Assembly (NCBI GenBank): GCA_019022495.1
Contig: JAFEKR010000024.1
Coordinates: 124,001 to 188,000, forward strand
From: Epichloe hybrida
Taxonomy: Eukaryota; Ascomycota; Sordariomycetes; Hypocreales; Clavicipitaceae
Length of the DNA stretch: 64,000 nucleotides
Direction of reading: 5' to 3'
The stretch's first letter is position 1; every line of letters begins with the position of its first letter. Below are positions 1 to 11,900 of the stretch, piece by piece. The notes under the pieces were generated by a model that was not told where the DNA came from, did not search any database, and worked only from the letters and a program-made list of their open reading frames with translations. A program made the position numbers and the translations under genes.

Positions 1-480
1 TATTCAAAAGAAAGTATACTTAAAAGTAGGTTTAAAGTAAGCCTTATGAATTATAGTACTTACTTCTTTATAGCTTATTTACTTAAATATATATGATTTT
101 CTATTAAAATAAGTATACTTAAAAGTAAGTTTTTAATATTTTTCTAAGAAATAAGCTTAAAAAGTAAATTTTATTAGTTTTATAAGTTATAATTAAGATT
201 AGTATAGTAATTTAACCTTAATCTATATTTTAAGAAACCTAATATATACTTTTCTAATTATTTAAGTTATTTCTTACTATTAATTTCTAATTACTTTACC
301 TAAATATTAAAAAATAAAAAATAATTACATTTAATTACAAATAATTACATGTAATGTAATGTAATGTGTGAAAGGGGGGTGTAATGTAATGTAATGTAAT
401 GTGTAATGTAATGTAATGTGTAATAATTACATTACATTACAAACATTACACAATGTAATGTAATGTAATGTGATGCTCTG
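1..480 (-). mobile_element. hAT-like non-autonomous element, terminal fragment (inverted copy)
   Basis: This stretch is close to the reverse complement of 14349-14730. The shared parts include the 101-bp repeat unit at 1-130, the AT-rich spacer, the TGTAA/ATTAC pentamer arrays at about 340-470, and the terminal ATGCTCTG, which reverse-complements to CAGAGCAT. The element therefore ends at 480 and runs off the left edge of the window. It has no coding capacity. The next eight bases, ccgaagat (481-488), would be one copy of an 8-bp target duplication if this is hAT-type; the other copy lies outside the window. The assignment rests on the complete copy at 14349-16064. Confidence 0.75.
340..474. 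repeat. TGTAA/ATTAC pentamer arrays with inverted arrangement
   Basis: Runs of TGTAA (+ strand) alternate with runs of ATTAC, its reverse complement, so the tract can fold into hairpins. It sits just inside the end of the hAT-like fragment. Similar arrays lie just inside both ends of the complete copy at 14349-16064, so they belong to the element and are not telomeric. Confidence 0.85.
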
Positions 481-3400
481 CCGAAGATAATGATAATAAT
501 ATGGAGGAGCTACTATTAATAGCATACCTAAGTATTACATAATTCTTCTGCTCTGGATTATAGACTAACCATAACGCCGCTAACGTTAATGTTCTCGTGA
601 CCCTAAATAATCAAGCCTTCTAATATATATTCCTTAGGTAAGAGCTCTACAAGCCATAAGAGTGTAATAAAGGCTTAATTTACTATGTCTCTAAAGAATG
701 CTATTCTAAAGAGGTCTTCAGAGGGATTATGCCTAACACCAGCGCCATAGGAAAGTTAACTATAGGAGAGGCATAAGTAAAGGCTCTATTAAGATTAATA
801 CCTTTATTAAAGGTAACCCCTTATAAACCCTAAATTATTATATTTAGCGCCAGATTAGTAGTTACAAGAGGAATCCTTTATATGCTTACAGAACTTAGAG
901 AGCTTAAATTCTATATCCTTAATATAGCCACCCTATTCCTCTTCTTAATTACTAATATAGATAAAATATAAGTTAAGATTAATAACCTCGCTAATGTACT
1001 TATCTAAGGCAACAAGACTATACCCATTATGCAATAATAGGGCTATCCTTAGTAGTTACTAAAAGTAAGAGAAACAGTTGCCTTCCACCTTTTAGAGAGA
1101 GATATCCGTTAATTACATTATTAACTTAGTTACCCTTCCATTTAATAACTTATAAAGATCCTTTACTAAGCTAGTTACGAAGTTAAACGCTAGGCAATTA
1201 AGGAATTAACTAAAGTCTGCCACTATTACTAGATGTATAGAAAGGCCCCTAGTTAATTCAAGTTCACAATTAAAGATAACTACAAATTTAACTATAAGAT
1301 TATTATTAATATTATGCAAATTAATAGCTAACTAGTACTTTACATTATTAATTTAGTAATATTATTCTAAGCAGCCTAATTCCTTAATCTAAAGAAGCAG
1401 AAGGCTTAAGATATCTAGGATGCAATCCGCGAATGTTAGATTAATACTTATCTCGGACCTCTAGATTAGATTATCCACGATGCTAGCAACAACTTTGCTT
1501 CCGCTAAATTTAGGCATTATACTTAATTAATATTAATTAAAACTAGTGAGATACTAATTAAAGCCTATAATAGTATTAGAAAGGTTAAGAGATACCACAA
1601 ACCTTTACGCCAAGCCTATAATATTATTATAGACTTAATTAGAATAGAGCTTATGCTAGAGCAGCGTCTCTAAATAGCTATTAAGGCTATTAATAACTCT
1701 ATAGGCCTAAATAGTATTATCCTAACTATACTAGTCTTTAGAGGCTACCTATAGATAATAGATAAGTCACTGCTAAGTGTCTCTATTATTTAATATGCTA
1801 AGGTAATTCATAAGGTAACAGTCAAAGTCTAATATCTTCTAGCTTCGCGGTAAGTCTATGATGCCCTTAGAGCCTGGAATAGCCCTAATATAGCGCCTAT
1901 ATATTAGCTACCCTTACAGGCTAATGTATATGTGTAGAGAGAGAAAGGTAGCTAGCATAGCCTATATAAGCTACTTGTTACTAATAGAGAGACCTATACT
2001 ATTAACATGCCTTGTAGCCTAGTGAAGTTTTGCTTTATAGTAGTAAAGCCTTATTATAAAGACTTATATATTATAAAGGGACTAGAGTAGCAGGAGATAA
2101 AGCCCTATAATATACTAGAGTAATAGGAGATAAAGCCTAGTAATATAGAGAAAGAAGTAACTATATAACTAACTACTACTAATAAAAGAGATTCTCTAAT
2201 AGAAGATAGTAAAGAGCTATAGATACTAGCTAAGAGAAAGCAAGGGAGACTAAGAAAGGCCCTTATAGTGTAATTTATAAGTGTAGGAGAGTCTAATAAA
2301 GAGGCTTATAAAGCCTAAAAAGCCCTAAGGGGAAGCTATTAAGTTAAAGACTTATTACTATGCTCTAAAGGAATAAAAGTAAGGAAAAGAAAACCTTATA
2401 GCCCTAAGAAGGATATTAGCCTAGTTTAGCTTTATATACTTATAAATAAAGATTAAGAGAAGGCCTTTATTTAAGAGGTTATAACTAGAGGGATACTAAG
2501 TATAGCATTTCTTATAGCAAAGGAAGAAGCTAATTAGAACCTTACCCTTTAGCTTTACTAAGAAGGAAGGATTATAACCCTAGGAAAACCCTCTAAGTAG
2601 TTTAATTAAGCTAAGATTAACGCTTTACAAGCTTGTAATATATTTAAATTTATTAAGTTTAACCTAGTGAAGCATAGAGGTCACAGAATCTTCGATTCTT
2701 ATATGGTTAGAGAGATTAAAGGCAAAGGAATAGACTTACCGTACGAGAAATCTTGTCTTATTATATAAGGCCATAATGACAAAGGAAAGGAATTTATCCT
2801 AACGTAATTGCTAACGATATAACATGCGAGCTAATGACTAATCGTAGCTATTGCTCCGTTATTAAGAAGAAGAGGTATTTACCTTTGGATTCGTAATATC
2901 ACATAAGCCTACACTTAATTACACACGGTGCTAACGAGGCTAATTATTATGAGATTACTAAAGCAAATTATATATCTCTTTCTAGAAGGGACTATAATTA
3001 AATTGATTAGACCTCTTTATAGGATTGTAGAGGCTGGAACCTACTAGTAGGAAACGTACTTCCGTTATCATAGGGATAACCTTGATATGATAACTTTAAC
3101 CTATAATCCCTGCTTGTTAATTACGGCTCTAAATAATAAGAACCTCTTTGGTATTATTAGAATGTAAACTGACAATATATTAGGCCTAAGCAATGATAAC
3201 TTCTTCTAGAAAGAAGAGAAAGAGCTCTAGAAGGCTAATTTTATAGCTAAAGAAAAGTAATGATTAACTGCTAAGAATCCCCTTATCTTTAATAGTTATA
3301 TCTTAACCTAGAACACTAATAACTTGCTAATGTTAACCTAGAAAGGCTAGAGTTAGAAGATTAAGGAAGTTAATTCTTAATCCCTAATAGCAAAGTAAGA

Positions 3401-4316
3401 CTACGTGAAATAATAAGCCTAAGGAAGCTATATTATAACTATGTGTTAACTAGAAGCTTCTTATAACCTATTAATTGTAGCTTAATACTAAGAACCCTTT
3501 GCTAAAGATATTATATACCTTAATAAACGCCTTAAGTAGTAGATTAAGAATTAATAACGCGGACTATGATATATTCTTTTGGTTCTTAAAGAGGCGAAGC
3601 TCTTTATGTTTGTAGATAGATTACTTGCTAATAATAAGGATTTAAGCTTACAGATTAGATACGTGATTGTGATTGGCAATGAGATAATACAAGACGATAA
3701 TACCTTTATTATAAAAGGTAACATTATTACGTACAGCTTAATAAAGAGCAAGAGAGTTACTTGTAGTGCGCTTACCTCTAAGTTATATAGTATAGTTTAA
3801 GGCGTAGATATTACCTACGCGATTTCCATAACTTTATATTAGATTACGGATTAATTAAAGATACCTTGAATTCCTATAATTCTCTATACTAATTCTTTTT
3901 TGTTATATAAATATCTTATGAAGCTAGGAACCATAAAAGAGAAAAGACTAATAATTAATATTATAGCTCTTTGTTAATCGTACGAAAGGCATGAGATCTA
4001 TGAAGTTAGGTGGATTAATAGTAATGATAATCCGGTGGATGTGATGACAAAAGCATTGCTAAATTTATTACTTTTCTCTTTGATTAATTTGAACGAATTA
4101 ATGATTTATGTTAAAGGATAGGTAAAGAGACCTATGATATTAAGGGATAGGAGCTTAGGTAAGGACTAACGGATTAATTTAATTAACCAATGCCGCGATA
4201 GCTAATCAAAGTAGCGAATTCCTATTAAGGGATTTACTTATATATACTTTCCTTTAATCTAATTTTTATTACGTTTTTAAGCTCTTTAGCTACGAAGGAA
4301 AAAGAGAGATTACTAG
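481..4316 (+). mobile_element. Copia (Ty1-type) retrotransposon internal remnant, RIP-degraded
   Basis: This is the decayed pol region of a Copia element read on the + strand. Recognisable pieces follow Copia order. An integrase core lies at about 1420-1780 (TYLGPLD, then HDASNNF, then KRYHKPLRQAYN). A reverse transcriptase lies at about 2640-3200 (RIFDSYMVREIKGKGID, GHNDKGKEF, then RPLYRIVEAGTYW). RNase H follows at about 3570-3870, then the tail DNPVDVMTKAL near 4030-4065. Many glutamine codons have become TAA or TAG. The RNase H stretch at 3579-3800 still reads 73 codons without a stop (FVDRLLANNKDLSLQIRYVI), so it is less mutated than its surroundings. A purine-rich tract at 4294-4309 just before the LTR fits the polypurine tract. 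The 5' end is cut off by the hAT-like end at 480. Confidence 0.8.
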
Positions 4317-4572
4317 TGTTAATTCCTTTAGATTTTTATTGGTTTAATCGTGGCTAAAGACTGGACTAATTGTGGGTCCGGCGCGATGCACGCGATATGA
4401 TTGGCTGCATTAATTCGCCACCCCCTTTTGTGCCCTACATACGGATTTCGCCCACTTTTCTAGCATCTAGACTTTCCCTCTCTTCTCTCTCTTTCCTAGC
4501 TAGCTAACTAACTATCATCGACTTTAATTATATGGGATTTATTACCTGCGCAGGACCTTGGTGCAACTAACA
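4317..4572 (+). repeat. 3' LTR of the left-hand Copia element
   Basis: The 256-bp segment begins TGTTA and ends TAACA, follows the polypurine tract directly, and changes abruptly in composition. It keeps CpG and CpA dinucleotides (for example around 4380-4450) that the flanking DNA has lost. The matching 5' LTR is outside the window, so the ends are inferred from the TG..CA rule and the polypurine tract, not from a second copy. Confidence 0.6.
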
Positions 4573-7500
4573 CATTCCTTTGTTTAACTAAATTATTACT
4601 ATAATTAAATATTCTAACATTAGAGATTCTCTAATAAAGTACTTCCGCGGCGTTACTAGACTAAATGAATAATAAATAATACTTAGACTAGAAGAAAAAG
4701 GGGATTATAGAACTCTTATGGAGTATAACTAAGTTTAGAAATAGAGAGAAATTAGATTAGAATATAACTACGGTTAGAACTAAAGAAAGATAATAATTAA
4801 AGTGTAGCTATAGTTATTACTATAATTAAGAAGATTCTCTAGCTATAGTTAGAAAATATTACTATCTAGTAAGGTAAGAATATTAAGGACTATAGGACTT
4901 GATAAGATAGGCATAGAACTATAGGGCTATGTGAAACTTATAAAGAATTATTTAATAAGATCCTAGAATACCTAGAATAGGATAATAGGAAGTAAATTAT
5001 GTTAGAGATAGTGATAAATAATAATTATAATAGGAAGTTAACTTATAATAATAAAGCAGAGAATCTATAGTATAGGAAAAGAATAGGTTAGAAGTTTAAT
5101 TTGTAATAGAGCTATAGAGGAATAAATAAGGAAGAATTAATAAAAATACTATAGCGTAGACCTAGTATAATGCTAGCACTTAAGATTACGGATGGTTATA
5201 GTTCTATATAGGTAAGGATTAACTAAGGTTAGATACTAATAGATAGAGTATTAGAACTTATTAAATTAAGAAGCCTTATAAGCTATACTTAAACTAGGGA
5301 ATTTAACTATAGGAAGTGTTATTTTTATACTTAGCGAATTAGGTATAGTAACACTTTACTTAAACTAGAGGTGGATAACACTAGATATTAGGCGGAACCT
5401 TAAGGAATTTTTGGACCTTGGAATTTAACCTGAATAGTAAAACTCTAGTATAGGAATAGATATTTCTATACTTAGTAGTATAAAGAATTTACACTTTATA
5501 GGTAGAGGTAAATATTTCTAAGTGAATATAATATAATAAGAACCTTAAACTTAATAATTAAAGAAGCTTTAGAAAAGAGCTATTAATTAAAGAAACTACT
5601 TATAGGATTTACTACTAGACTAGCTAGAGATAATATACTAATATAAGGGGTGCATAAAGAAGTAGTAATATTTACCTAGTGTTATAGTATAAGACACTTA
5701 GATAGGCATATAGGATAGAACGCAGACTAAGGATTAAACTTTACACCTTAGGGAACTAACTAAGGTACCTCTTAACTTTAAAAACCTAGGTTTTTAAGAT
5801 AATTACACTACTATAATTAGAGGTGTAGAGCATAGACTACCGCCCCACTTATAACCTACTCTTAGGTTTACTTATTTGCTAATCTAATCTTCTAGTTAGA
5901 TAGCACTATATAAAAAGCTTTTAGCGTACTATGCTTATATTAGGAATTTGCTTAAGTTATAGAGAAAGGAGTTATTAGGAAAGGGAGGAATGTTTTTATT
6001 TTAGGATAGAGGGAGAATAATCTTGTTTTCTTTCTTATTCTCTTCTAGCTAGGCAGATATAATTAATGTTTTAGAGTTCTATGCTTACCCCTAACTTTTA
6101 CTTTAAAAAACTTTATTATAATAAGGTTTAAAGAGTCTGAAAATCCTAAAAGCCTAAAACCTTAACACCTAATTCCTACTACCTAATAATTTGTCCTGTT
6201 TACCTTCATTTAAGAAATCAGACATATTATTAACATTACTATAGTTTATTAGTTAATCTAGACTAGTGATTTACTTAACTTAGAGATTATTAAGGGATCC
6301 TAAAGGAATACTGAATTACTGATACCTTGGAATAACACTATCTAACCTAGTTACTTTATGCTAGAACCTTTTTCTATAGAGTTAGACGCTAGAACTTGGG
6401 AAGAGTTAGTCCTAAGCTTAGAATTAGAATAGAATAATAAATTATCTTCTAAGTTTATTCTAAGCCCTAAGCATCCTCTAGAACATTCACCCTAGTTAAA
6501 CGAAATTATAACACTTATTCCCTCTCTGTCCTTGCAATCCTATAATATTACTAATCCTAGCGAGGCTAGATAGATAAATACTATAAGTAGTCCTTTCTTC
6601 CTAATAAACCCTATAGTAGGGGGAGGAATTACTTTTTCTAGCCTGCTAAGGGATAGACTAGCTAAGGAATATGTAAAATATTATAAAATAATAGCTATAA
6701 TAGCCTAAGCCCTAAAAGAATATATTAATACCTTTATGCGTTTTACCTTTATCTAAGGTTTATATAGGAAAGCAGTGGCCTAGTATAAGGACTTAGAGTA
6801 TAAAGACTAGATATAGAAGAATATAGCTAAGAAGTTCCTAGAAAAGTTTAAGAAGCTAGATTCTTTTATTAAGATTTTTATATAGAGAGAGGCATATAGT
6901 TTTATATAGGAACTAGGAGAGACACTAAATACTTATATTTAATAAGCTAAGCGTTTAGCTTCTAAGATAAAATCTAGTATATAATAAGTTTTATTTATAA
7001 ACTTTATTACCTATCTAGTAGATAGAGAAGTGAACGCCTAACTATAAGAAAGGGTGTTAGATTGTTTGTTTGCATTAAATAAATAAATAAATGGTATGGC
7101 TTTGAAAGACTTAATAATATCTAACTTAAAGTTATTTCTATATAACTACTATTTATTTACTTCTAAAAAGATATTATAACTATTTAATAAGGAAACCTTA
7201 ACGCTAGGTATAGCTTCCCTCTAGAGATAGATAGAAGAATAGTTAAAAAGAGAAAAGCAAGCCTCTAAATAGATAGTAGAACTAGTAAAATAACTTAAAG
7301 CATTTAGAGCTTAAGCTACTAGTAATATAAATCAGACTACAGGCTAGTATAACTAATTAAGATATAATATAAATAAGCAAACCTAAGCCTCTATGAGACT
7401 AGTAGGAAATACAAATATAACTAGTATATTTCCTTAAAGAGATCCCTAAAGAGATACCTAGAGAGATCCGGATTTCTTCTAGTGTTTCTTATGTGGAGAA

Positions 7501-8615
7501 TAGGGACATATAGGATATAGTTATACCTAGAGGGACAAATGCTTAATAGAAGACTTTAAAAGACGCTAAGACTAATAGAGCTATAATGGTTATTAGATAA
7601 AGAAAGATTGTAAGAGGGAACTAGAGAATAGGAATTAAATAAACTTTATTAGCACTATAGAGATAGGTTAACTAATCCCCCCCTAAGGCTATATTGCTAA
7701 CGCTAAGATTTAATCCCCTATAGCTTTATCCTTAAACTACTAATCCCTAAGTTATATCTAGGAAGAAAATAAGATAGGCTATACTAATATTACTACTATA
7801 GTAAAGGGAAAGGAGAAAGTAAGTAAGCTAGTATTTACTAGAGGACTAGCCAAGAGAATCATTAAATTGTTTACTAAACCTAAGAATATATTAGGAGATC
7901 TGCTATAAGAATAAATTAAAGAAATTCTTAACTTAGATAAAACTTAGTAGGATAGTAGAAATCCTAAGCTAAGTATATATACACTATTCTAGGAAATAAG
8001 CTCTAAGGAGTTCTAAAGGTTACTTCTATTATTATGCCTATACCTAGATAAAACTATAGCAGAGTCCTAATAACCTGCTAAACTAGTAGTAGCGGCTTAA
8101 CTAAGAGAGGTAGAAATAAGTAATACTACTCTAAATCTATAACCCCGCTAAAGATTAGCCTTAGAGAATATTTAAGCAATAGAAAAATATAAAGTTCCAC
8201 TATTTAACCTAGGAAAATATTTAAGTAAAACTATAGTGTTTATTAGTATTTTGTAACTCCTTTAGATAGCTCCTATTATCTATTAATAACTAAGTTACTT
8301 AATGTAATGCTAATGAAAGTTAAAGGGTAATAGAGCTAAATCTATTATCTCTAATCTCCTAGAACTATATAAGGAAATAATAGGCCTAGAAATAGTAGCT
8401 TATAGATCTTTAGGGTTAATAAACGCTATAATCGCATGGAACAATGTTGCTTGTCCGGACGGAGAAGTACTAACGACCCTAGGATATATTACTATGTATA
8501 TTAAAGGTATTTAGTGTGACTTAGCTTTGCTTAATAGTAGCTTAAGTGTAAAACTAGTAAACGTGAATTACCTAGAGAGGCATAGAATTCCTATAGTCTA
8601 ACTCTATAAAGAAAG
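4573..8615 (+). mobile_element. Outer LTR retroelement, part 1 (gag and protease region), RIP-degraded
   Basis: This is stop-riddled retroelement DNA. Weak gag-like coding is visible around 6700-7560, closing with a CCHC zinc knuckle at about 7470-7535 (CFLCGE, then GHIGYS with the last cysteine mutated). Protease-like sequence probably follows at 7700-8500. The same element continues at 23716 and again at 33368 after two inserted elements. I see no certain LTR at the left side, so the 5' boundary near 4573 is only where the preceding LTR stops. Confidence 0.55.
8611..8615. repeat. 5-bp target-site duplication GAAAG, left copy
   Basis: GAAAG directly precedes the TGTTAG start of the first Copia LTR and recurs directly after the CAACA end of the third LTR at 23716-23720. 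Five bases is the usual duplication length for LTR retrotransposon integrase. Confidence 0.85.
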
Positions 8616-8924
8616 TGTTAGAACAAAGGTGATATCAATCGCGCGTCGCAGCCGCAATTACCTGGCAGAAGCTCGGGCCGCGCGCAGACCCCACACGTGA
8701 CCTATAACCTAGCACGTTAATTAGCTAGGAAATATAGGGACACAAACGCGTAACCCCTTTTCCCTTTATATATTATAACTTCTAGCTTTTTACCTCTCTT
8801 TTCCTATAACTTAATTAATTATAATAACAAATAACGTAGCCTAGAATAAATAATCAATAATAATACTATTCTTTAGGCTTATGACTGTATTACACATTAA
8901 ATTCAATACCTTATGAATCTAATA
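8616..8924 (+). repeat. Copia LTR 1 (309 bp)
   Basis: It begins TGTTAGAACAAAGG and ends GAATCTAATA, the RIP-altered form of GAATCCAACA seen in LTR 3. It has the same length as the copies at 16839 and 23407. Differences among the three copies are almost all C/T or G/A transitions. Confidence 0.9.
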
Positions 8925-11900
8925 CTAATTAGTAGTTACCTTCACAAATAACCACGTAGTCTTCGAACACCGTAGATTAGTAAGGTTAATTAGAAAAGGT
9001 AGCTTATCTAATAACAACTTGCCCTATGTAATAGGAGGGCCACGTTTAATAATAAGTTATGCTAACAGAAAGGTATAATATAGCTCTTTTCTTACTTTAG
9101 TATTAATATCTATATTTATATAGACTTTAAAATAATAAAGAAAGGTTTAATACTAGTAGCTAAGCTATCCCCTTATCTTTCTTTGTTATATGTTTTATCA
9201 TGCATTTAAAGTCAACTACCTTGCCTTGCGATCCTTTATATCTAGAATATATTACATAATTACAGTTATACCCCTTTTCTTCTTATATTATAAGATCTAC
9301 CTCCCTTAATTAATAAGAATATTAGATATAGCTAGACTATCTAGGACCTCTAGTTAATTTAGAGTTCCTAGCAAGACTAATAGCTATAATAATACTATAG
9401 AAGGTATTAAAACAGAAGATAGCAATAAATACCTTAATAAAGGAAAAACCCTTGCTTACACTAACCTATACCCCTACATCTCTACAAGGCTTTAATAATA
9501 TATTATAGAAGAACTACTCTAATAAATAGGAAGTTCTAAATATAAAGAGATAATAATACCTAAGGAAATTAGTCTTTATATCCTTATAAAGACTAAATAA
9601 TATAAGGAGTAAGGGTTATTTAAAAGAACACTATTCTCTAAATTTAGTAATAACTTTTATAAATAGTTAAGGGATAAGTTTACAGAAGGGAGAGACCTTT
9701 TATAGAATAGACTTTAAGACTATTTTCTTTATAATAAAGTGTACATAACTATTAGAAAAGGCACTAAGATAGTAAATAACCTTAAAGAAGTAGTAAACTA
9801 AGAAGAATTTAGATTTTAGACTCTTAAAGAAATTAAAGAGGCTAGGAAGAAGTATATAGGCTTCTAAAAGAACCTATAGAATAAAGAGTTCTTTTGTAAT
9901 TTACTAGATAATAGTAATATTAGAACTAAGTAACCTACCCTATCACCCTGTTTATTAGTATAATTACTATTAAAAGGGTTAATAAGCTAGACTCCCCTAG
10001 GAAGACTAAGTTAATCCCCTCTAGGAAGGCCTAGCTAATCTCCCCTAGGAAGGTTAATTAACCTAGAGTTAAGACTACCTAAGGATACTATTTATAAGTA
10101 TCTATAGGTAACTCCCCTACCTATACCTTTACTAGAGGTAAGTTAGTAGTATTACCCTAGTAATACTACTAATAATACCCCTAAGCAGGAGAGTTACTAA
10201 TAGAGGCAACCTATACTATCTAGGGCTAGTAGTGCCTCTATTAGCATAGCTTAAAGAGCTATAATTCCTTCTTCCTAATATAAGGAAGAGAAGGATTAGA
10301 GGGAATAATAAGCCCTAAGGGTACTACTTACAAAGCTACCCTCTTACTTCCTAAAGACCTTACTACCCCTTTTATAAATATAAAGGGAAATACCTAGAGA
10401 ACCCCTATAGACCTAGAGACCTTTACTAAAGTAAATTATTAACCTATCTAAGGTATACCCTAAAGAATAACTCTATAGCACTAATAACTATAATATCCTT
10501 AAATTAAAGCTTTAAATATTCCGTAAAAAGTGTAAGTTACTTAATATCTAGCCTAAATAAGCTAGTTATGCTTTTAAGGTTATACTTAAAGGTAAAGCAT
10601 TATAATACTATATAGACTACCTCTTTAAACCTAGATAACTATAAGATCTCCTTATGCTTATTAGCTATATAAGAGAATAATTTAAAACTAAGAATATATA
10701 GTAAAGATATTTACTAGAGTGGAATAACACTTCCCTACGAGAAATAATAAATAATAACCTAAGTAAGTTAATAATTAAATACTTTAATAAACTTATAGAA
10801 AGACTAGTAATCTTATAATAAGTAATGCCTAAAGTAAGCTAAACTAAAAGGGCACTCTAGAATTAACTTATTAGAGCTTATTATAGTATTCTAAAGTGTA
10901 AAGGAGTAATTATAGATCCGCTAGATAGACTATAAGAGTTCTGTGAATAGATTAGAATGACCCTTTACCTTATTAAGAAAGAGAAGAAAAACTATTAATA
11001 GTTCCTAACTAAACCTATAACCCTAGAGTAATTCTAGACTAACTAAAAATATAATAGGAAGGGAAAAGAGACCTAATACCCTTTAAAACTATAAGGAAGA
11101 GAAGATACTCCCCGCATAAAGAAGTGCTACATATGTGGTAAGGAAGGATGCTAGTTATTTAAGCACCCTAAAGAGGACTATAAGAAGGCATTTTAACGTT
11201 TTAAGAACTACTACCTTACAGATCTAACTAATAACTTATATTATTTATTTCTTACTTAGTATAAGGGAGAACATAAGTCTTAAACCCCTGTTAATAATGA
11301 AATTACTTAGTATATAAAGAGTATTAGATTTAATAACAGCCCTAATGATATAGATAGGCTAGTACCTACAAGCTTCTTTACGCATAGAACGCAGATTAAT
11401 AGCAAGAAAATAGTTTAATTCCTAATAAGGCAAGCAGCTTATTATAGCCTAAGCAAAGAAGACTCCTTCTAATAGGAACTCGTGAACAAAGCCCTAGTAA
11501 TGTTTATATTAGAAGATTACTATTCCTATGTAATATTCTAAGGAATTATACCTAATACAGGAGCCATAAAGTTCTTTACAGTAAGGCACCCTTAATTTCT
11601 TACTTTATAACATTAGATACTTACATTATAGCTTAATAAATTAATAGAGAAGAAGGCATTAGTTAGATTTAGCATAGGAGACCTAATTATCACGCTTAGA
11701 GCAGCTAATATACTTACTCCCTTTAGAAATATCCTCTTTTAGGTTATCCCTATAAACACTCTATTTCTCTTATCCCTTAATAATATAGACTGTCTAAAGA
11801 TTAATTTTAATATCTCTAAGAACATACTATAACAAGGAAATATTAAAGTCCCTATTATACATAAATAGGGCTATGCCTAAATACTTCTCACATAGAAAGA

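Noticed and set aside
340..474. TGTAA pentamer runs as possible telomeric repeats
   Set aside because: Fungal telomeres are usually TTAGGG. These arrays are inverted within themselves and recur inside both ends of an internal transposon.
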